Source: Astrothelium macrocarpum (Eukaryota; Ascomycota; Dothideomycetes; Trypetheliales; Trypetheliaceae). From it: a stretch of DNA of 64,000 nt. Every line of letters begins with the position of its first letter. Within the stretch, counting starts at the first letter, position 1. Below, piece by piece: positions 58,056-64,000 of this stretch. Below the pieces are notes generated by a model. That model did not search any database. It saw only the letters and a list, made by a program, of their open reading frames with translations, and was not told the DNA's origin. Both the position numbers and the translations under genes were made by a program. The stretch spans positions 24,637 through 88,636 of the forward strand of contig JAGEMR010000121.1 in the NCBI GenBank assembly GCA_021030915.1, written 5' to 3'.

Positions 58056-58583
58056 TAGGCGAGATTGGCTGTCCTAAAACCTCGGATGAGCAGTCGATAG
58101 CGCAGAATGAAACCGATCAAAAAGTCATCGTGCCAAATGAATCAGGATAAGTTGCTTAAAATTTTGTGGATTGCTTGATGCGCTGAACGTCTTATCAATA
58201 GAAGAAGAGAAGTCGACGTGAGGCCAGAGACCATAACCCAATACTCTCCGAAATCAAGAAGTGTAGCTCTCTATTATATCCAGTGGAGAGCTTTAGGACT
58301 CGGACTACCTCACTCGAACTGTGATAGGGCATCCTGGTCCAAACTCACGGTAATGGGGTTAAACGTGGTGGATGTATATACATCTGGCGATCGAGGAGTG
58401 CATCAAATCTCTCAAAGACCAACTTTTAACAATGCATCTGAAATTCTTCTCCGAATTTAGAGGGGCGTTATTGAAATACCAAGAGCTGCAAGTGATCCTC
58501 CTTCACCTCTCTGGGCGGGTAACCCCCGGGGAGTGCTTCTCCGTGGCATTCTATGCTTTTCCTTGAACAGAATGTCCTCCTGA
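58056..58583. other. Convergent 3' flank
   Basis: About 530 bp separates the MFS gene and the DUF6536 gene. No feature is recognised. Confidence 0.4.
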
Positions 58584-61205
58584 TCAAGCATAATATCTTC
58601 CTAGAACAGGGGGGGCGACTATTTGACTTGTAATGCAGCAATGTCCAACTTGCTCATTGTCAGGGAAGTCCTCCTGGTTGGTGAACACATCTTGGATACC
58701 GATAATAGGACAGCCCCACATGACCGGTTTCGTGCTCGCATTCGTATCATCCTTGGGACGATGGCATGCTGCACTGATTGCAAAGCTGCAGTTGCCCACG
58801 AATGGCATCCCTTCGGGATATACTCTGAACGCCAAAGCAATTATGGCTAATACAGCAAGAGATCCAAAGATAAGAGTGATGATGATTGCGATGCATGAGT
58901 ACCCTAACGTTGTGTATCCGCTCAATTCGCCACCCCCTCCCAAATATTCATACGTTCTGAGTGGAACGTCATGGTAGGTGAAGTCAACACTTGCAAGGAA
59001 CAAACTCTGTGAGAGTAGCCAGTGAAGAAGGACCGAAATTAACCATAGCGGAACGCTGTATCGGTACGGAAGTTGGAGAAAGTAAGTTGATCGTTGTTGG
59101 CCTTGTGACGATGTGACCCGTAACGCCGCTCGTTTCGCTGACAGCTTACTCCACTCTAGGGCACATAGCATACGGGTAAACAGGCTATTGTACCGAAAGT
59201 ACAACATGGAAACTAGCAGCTGCGGTAAATTCGCCAAAATTGTGGCAACAGACACAATAGTGATCGAAGGCGTGTCAACCGCGGATATCGGATTTAATTT
59301 TCCAAATCCCATGTTATAGAGGCTCTTTAGGTTGGTGGGATTATCGTATTGCCTAAGAGTATTCAGGGCCATGCCCAGAAGTCCTGCTCCTACTGCAATA
59401 ATTATCAAACACCTAATAACGACGAGTTAGATTCATTAAAGTAAGACGCTATCAGCAGTCATGGGAATTCCCCGAATATGTGCCAACTTACGGAAATATA
59501 CAGGCGATCCAGCTGTAAATAGATGCGGCATGAAACCACCGTACTTGTCTTCGCTGCCATTGAAGGGGTAATACAACATCTTTGTCCTGTGCTCCTTCAG
59601 GTGCAGCCTTTTGAACCTTCATCACCATGCTTCGAGTCCACAGACACCGGCTTTCTGTATAGGTATCGGGGATGGCGAGAAAGCTATTTATAGCATCGCC
59701 CTGGGTCAACAACGGGCGTTCGTTAAGGCTCAAGGACAACCCCATGCAAATTGCCTTGCATAGATTTGCCACAATGACGACGATGAGGATTGGAACGACA
59801 AATTGGACGCTGCATTTCTCGGTTGTTCTCCTTGCAAGACAGTTCTTCACCTGATATCCATTCATTGTCCAGTTTCCGGGATCATTTGCGAGTAACGAGG
59901 CGCTGCAGTCCCCTGGGCTCTTCTCAGCGCATGCCTCACCGCATAACAAACGGTCATCAATGCAAGCCCACTCGTTGGCATAGCTTCCTGTGAACGAGCC
60001 ATCATAGAAGGCTTCGGAAGAGCTTGTTGAGGCGGCTTGAGGGCCAACATGCAGACTGCCGACGCAGAGATTCACCTCATCGGTTTGTAAAGTGCCCAGT
60101 GCATTTGACGGAGGACTGAATATGATCGAAGCACTACCATTAGCACTGTCCAGTTCCGATGTCACTACTAAGAGTTCGGCTATATTTGTCACAAAAGAGG
60201 TGTCGTACGCTTTCAAGCAGTCAACGGGAGCAAGCTCAGTGAACATGGAGCTATTCCCATGCAGGTAATTCGTCACAGCGTCTTGCAAAAAATTCACATC
60301 CATCGTGTTGTTAGCAGAAGTACATTCTTGTAAATCCAGTCCTTGCGAAAAGTCGGAAGTGACCACAGCAACATCATAAATATTGGCATTGATTGTTTGA
60401 AACACCGCGGAGTTGTAGCTGTGCGAAGAGAGTCAGTAAAACTAGGACAACTGTGCAGTGAAGGCCTATCAAACGCTTACAATAAGTGTAGAGGCGCGCT
60501 GCTTAACAAGAGTATTGTATAAAGAATGCCTTTCTTCACGTCGGTTGCCAGTAAATTTCTCATGCTGGCGACGCCAATCTCAACCCAACTTTGCTTCGCA
60601 TGCGCTTTATCGACATCTCTGCGAGTAGGGGCGCTTAAACGCTGCATGGTATAATTCGATCCAGCGAGGAGAATTGAACTGAATATGTTGATAACAATAT
60701 GAATCCATGATGTAACGCTTGCCGATTTACGGCAATCACCCTGGAATACAGTCCCAATATTATCTTTAACGGAGAATTTCCGCACTGCCCAGATGGTGCA
60801 AATGAGGTTGATCAGAAGAACCAAGATACTAGCAAAGGCGAAAAGTAAGACTCCACCTTTCCATCCTGCCAGACGGACAGGATTCCATAACCGCTGAAAG
60901 CGCTTTTCCAATGGTTTGCTCCTCTCTAAACCATTGACGTCGTCTTCTTGATTAGCTAAGAGGTCGTAGGTCCTGGAACGTAGAGGATATTGGCTAAGAG
61001 AAGGGGGAAAGATACTGGTGCGGGATGTCGGGCGGTCCTTGTTGAATGCTGTCCCCTCAGCTGGTTCAGGATAATTTGGTGCTGTAGCTTTTGTAGATGA
61101 TTCTAGCAAGTTTTGAAGATCAATTCCATCGTCGGGGCTGTTTCTGGATGACCGTTCAAAAACTCGATGTAACGACATTTTAAACGGCTCGAGGGACCTT
61201 TCCAT
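58584..61205 (-). CDS. DUF6536-type polytopic membrane protein
   Basis: Three exons, 61205-60481, 60418-59492 and 59412-58584, give 826 aa. After a disordered N-terminus comes GWKGGVLLFAFASILVLLIN, the first membrane helix and the DUF6536 landmark. It is followed by LHLFYNSAVFQTINANIYDV across the first splice junction, a luminal segment with CXC and many Cys, and five to six more helices. The C-terminus (HCCITSQIVAPPVLGRYYA) matches the usual end of this fungal-only family. The role is unknown; expression in relatives is often conidial or pathogenesis-linked, which is family lore rather than evidence here. The gene is leftward and ends next to the MFS gene. Confidence 0.85.
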
Positions 61206-61828
61206 AGTACCTTGTGGTCAATCGTATATTCAATTCTCAATGCGCTATTTACGCTCCAAGCGGATTTTATCTTCATTGTAGCATATCAAAGGTAGGTAAC
61301 AGGTAAATGCTGCAGTTAAGTCATGTTTGACGCCGAAATCCAAATGTTTAAGAGAGTTGGGATGCAAAATGTGATGCGTATCAGCTCGTAAAACCATGTT
61401 GATGGTCGAATCAGGAAAGCAGGTGAAATGTGCATCGCCTTTAATAAGGTATGAGTACCTGCTACGCGTGAACACATCCTTCCGTCTTATGGGATGACTT
61501 TGGCGATACGTAGCTGCGCAAAGCCTGGACGATGCGATCTGCAATGGTCGAGCCAATTCAAGTGAGCTGAGAGCCGCCTTGTACTTATCAGTTTGTCTGT
61601 GTGAAACCTAGCCCGTTCAGCCACAACTCAAGAAGGATAATGCGCAGCCGATTGCACGAAAGGTCCAACCGATCACCCAATTGCTTCTAGGCCTTTACTG
61701 GTAATACCGTCTACAATCAATGTGATTTGAGCAGAGATAACGTTCAGCTATTATTGGGATTGGGTTGATTGCGAAGCATAGCGGACCTGTCAGCGATTGG
61801 CAACGGTTGTTACAGCCCCGAAGTCAGC
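61206..61828. other. Promoter region of the DUF6536 gene
   Basis: About 620 bp of ordinary base composition between the DUF6536 start and the transposon. Base composition changes abruptly only inside the element, not here. Confidence 0.45.
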
Positions 61829-61830
61829 TA
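61829..61830. other. Candidate TA target-site duplication, left copy
   Basis: TA directly before the left inverted repeat; the matching TA follows the right repeat at 63999-64000. Confidence 0.6.
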
Positions 61831-61917
61831 GGAGTATCCACCACCGTGTGCACGGTCCCACACAATGCACACTCAAATTAATTCTCACCACCAAACATTC
61901 AGAATTAATTATCTCCA
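61831..61917 (+). repeat. Left terminal inverted repeat (87 bp)
   Basis: Nearly identical, in inverted orientation, to 63912-63998. Mismatches at repeat positions 6, 16, about 57 and 60. Confidence 0.9.
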
Positions 61918-63911
61918 CAATCATATTAAATAATAAAATGAAATTATATATAATCAATAATTCTCATTTTTATATCTAATCTAATTTATTGAAATTAATT
62001 TTGAAAATATTATGGAAATTATATTTATCATTCTGAACGATCTGAATAAGAAATTCCTTCCGTCCCATTTAAGATTTCCATATTTATATATACCACATTT
62101 TGAACCTCATTTGATAATTATTTTTGAATTTTCTAATTCCGTTTTATTTGATATATTTCTATATGAAACTGTTTATTCATAATTTGCTATTCAATAACCT
62201 TTTTCTTTTATTACCGCCGAACAATTCATTCCTTCTTTCACTATTATTGAATTTCCTATCGGACGCGTTTTCACTCTATCTTTTATTCAATCTCAATTTA
62301 TTTATTAATTTATAACTAAATTTTACGAATCTTTTTTTATTATATTTTAAATTATTCAATCTCTTTCTTCTATTATTATTATATACAAATGAATATGATT
62401 TTATTAAAATTAAAAAACATTATTTTATTATATTCAAATAATATATTAAAATATTTTCGATATTTGATTCATTATTTCTGAAATTTTATAATATTTTTGA
62501 AATTCAAAATTTCGATTTTTAAAAAATGATTTTTTTTATTCAGAATTAAAATGAATATTTCAAATTTATCAATTTTTTTTTATGATATTTCATTTAATTG
62601 AATATTGAATTATTTATATATATATTTTCAATATTTTATAATAATTATAATTTCTGAATCTGAATCTGAAAATGAATTTAAATATTTTTCAATAATCTGA
62701 ATACAAATTTAATTAAATATAATTAATAATTTAAATGATTAGAATTTTATTTAAAATCATTTATTTTTAATATTTTTTAATATAAATATTTTTATATATA
62801 TTATCCAAAATAATGAAAAAAAATTATTTTTATTTAATTTAATAAAATTTTATATTCATTAAATTCATTTATTTAATTTCATATTATAATATTTTATTAA
62901 TAATCAAAATAAATTGATATTTAATAATTAAAATTGATGAATGAAATAAAAAAAATAAATAATTATAAAAATTTAATATTTATGATAATAATTAAAGAAT
63001 TTTATAATAAAATGAAATTTATAATTATTTATAATAAATAATTTCTATTTAAAATTATTATTAATTTTATTTTTGATATTTTTATTGAATATTTTTTTTA
63101 ATCAAATTAATCCAATTTTATTATTTATTTAATTTGATAAAAATGATATAAAATTATATTAATAAATAATAGAATTCATATATTAAAATTATAATTTTTA
63201 AATAAATTCGAATTGAATATTATAAATAAATAAAAAAAATAAATTTTCATTATTTATAAATATTATAATAAGAATAATAATTCATTTATAAAAATTATTT
63301 ATATTAGATTTTTAAAAGAAATCTCATTCATATATTATTTTATTAAATATATAATAATATTTCGAAAATAAATTTATAATAAAATTTTTTTGATTTATAT
63401 TATATATATTATATAATAATATTTTATATTAATTCATTTTAAATTTAATTTATCAAATTATTAATATAAAAATAATATAATTTAATAATTTATATTATTT
63501 CAAAATAAAATTAAAATAATTTAAAATTATTTATCTTTTTTTAAATAAATTCAAATGAAATAAAATATATTAAATTTAATTATAAATAATAATATTATAT
63601 AAAATGATTTATTCAATTTTTTCCAATTTTTGATTTTATTATATTGATAGCGAAATTTCGCGTCATTTAAAATATAAAAAGAATATCACGATCCGTAAAT
63701 ATATTAATCCATTAAATTAAAATATTTTTATAATATTATAAAAATTTGATAGAATTTTTATAAATTATTTCTTTTTTAAATCTAATGATATTTCGATGAC
63801 GGTATAATAATATTAAATAATTGATTTTATATAATTTTATTATTTAAATATAATTAGAATATTTTTATATATCTGCTATTATAATTATTTTTTCAATCCG
63901 ATTCATATTGA

Positions 63912-63998
63912 TGGAGATAATTAATTCTGAATGTTTGATGTTGAGAATTAATTTGAGTGTGCATTGTGTGGGACCGTGCACATGGTGGTGGACACTCC
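63912..63998 (-). repeat. Right terminal inverted repeat (87 bp)
   Basis: Inverted partner of 61831-61917. The last two bases of the window are the TA expected after it. Confidence 0.9.
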
Positions 63999-64000
63999 TA

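Larger units (their letters stand above)
61831..63998. mobile_element. Complete 2.17-kb terminal-inverted-repeat element, heavily mutated
   Basis: 87-bp terminal inverted repeats frame this copy: the left one starts GGAGTATCCACCACCGTGTG and the right one, reversed, GGAGTGTCCACCACCATGTG. They then share GCACGGTCCCACACAATGCA and more. Only about 4 of 87 positions differ, mostly G/A and C/T changes. TA dinucleotides flank both ends. Inverted repeats with TA duplications and a size near 2 kb fit a Tc1/mariner or pogo-like DNA transposon. The interior is about 93% A+T and contains no intact frame, so the transposase is unreadable. The mutation pattern is the classical sign of repeat-induced mutation, but its context is unusual (see findings). 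The family name cannot be fixed from the ends alone. Confidence 0.85.

Noticed and set aside
44164..61205. Secondary-metabolite gene cluster
   Set aside because: No backbone synthase is present, and the genes face in different directions with ordinary spacing.
61831..63998. Mitochondrial insertion, centromere or telomere as the cause of the AT-rich tail
   Set aside because: Symmetric inverted repeats, TA flanks and TpC-limited cytosines fit a mutated transposon; no telomere repeat or mitochondrial gene text is visible.
1..64000. tRNA, rRNA, snoRNA or CRISPR-like arrays
   Set aside because: No clear tRNA B-box with a paired A-box, no rRNA segment and no regularly spaced short repeat was seen by eye. 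A covariance-model scan would be needed to exclude small RNAs.

Overview
The window is nuclear DNA from a filamentous ascomycete (Pezizomycotina). Genes are monocistronic on both strands and carry short spliceosomal introns, mostly about 45-100 bp, with GTAAGT-like donors and CTAAC/CTGAC-like branch sites. The set includes fungal markers (Pal1, a Whi5/Nrm1 regulator, a DUF6536 membrane protein, F-box/2EXR proteins) and ends in a transposon with a RIP-like mutation pattern. A Leotiomycete-like species is a guess only; nothing here fixes the genus.

Layout. 0.6-2.8 kb: a large protein of unknown function. 3.7-18 kb: a gene-dense housekeeping block with the complex I subunit NDUFS5, a RAD51-like ATPase, Pal1, MED31, the RNA polymerase III subunit RPC11, an ankyrin protein and the Gln-rich Mediator tail subunit MED15. 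The MED15 frame carries one in-frame TAG. 18-28 kb: a small Cys-containing protein, three F-box/2EXR-like genes (one interrupted by a stop), an SLC35F6-like transporter and a secreted endopolygalacturonase. 29-33 kb: a Whi5/Nrm1 gene, then a repeat island with a decayed gag-like fragment, about 4.5 copies of a ~190-bp tandem repeat, a 2-copy direct repeat and a 90-bp tandem duplication. 33-44 kb: MOT1/BTAF1, an acyl-CoA synthetase and ribosomal protein uL13 (RPL16). 44-61 kb: metabolic and accessory genes, namely a ketol-acid-reductoisomerase-like protein, a methyltransferase-like protein, a GH31 glycosidase, a secreted flavoprotein oxidase, an MFS transporter and a DUF6536 membrane protein. 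61.8-64 kb: one complete inverted-repeat transposon copy reduced to extreme AT richness.

How the genes relate. Several act in transcription (MED15, MED31, MOT1, RPC11, Whi5/Nrm1), but they lie on different strands and look like independent neighbours. The 44-61 kb set could be metabolic or secondary-metabolic, but no backbone synthase (PKS, NRPS or terpene synthase) is visible, so I do not call a cluster.

The most unusual observation is in the terminal element. Almost every surviving cytosine in its core follows a thymine (TpC, or GpA on the other strand), and many surviving cytosines are CpA. This is not what classical CpA-directed RIP predicts.
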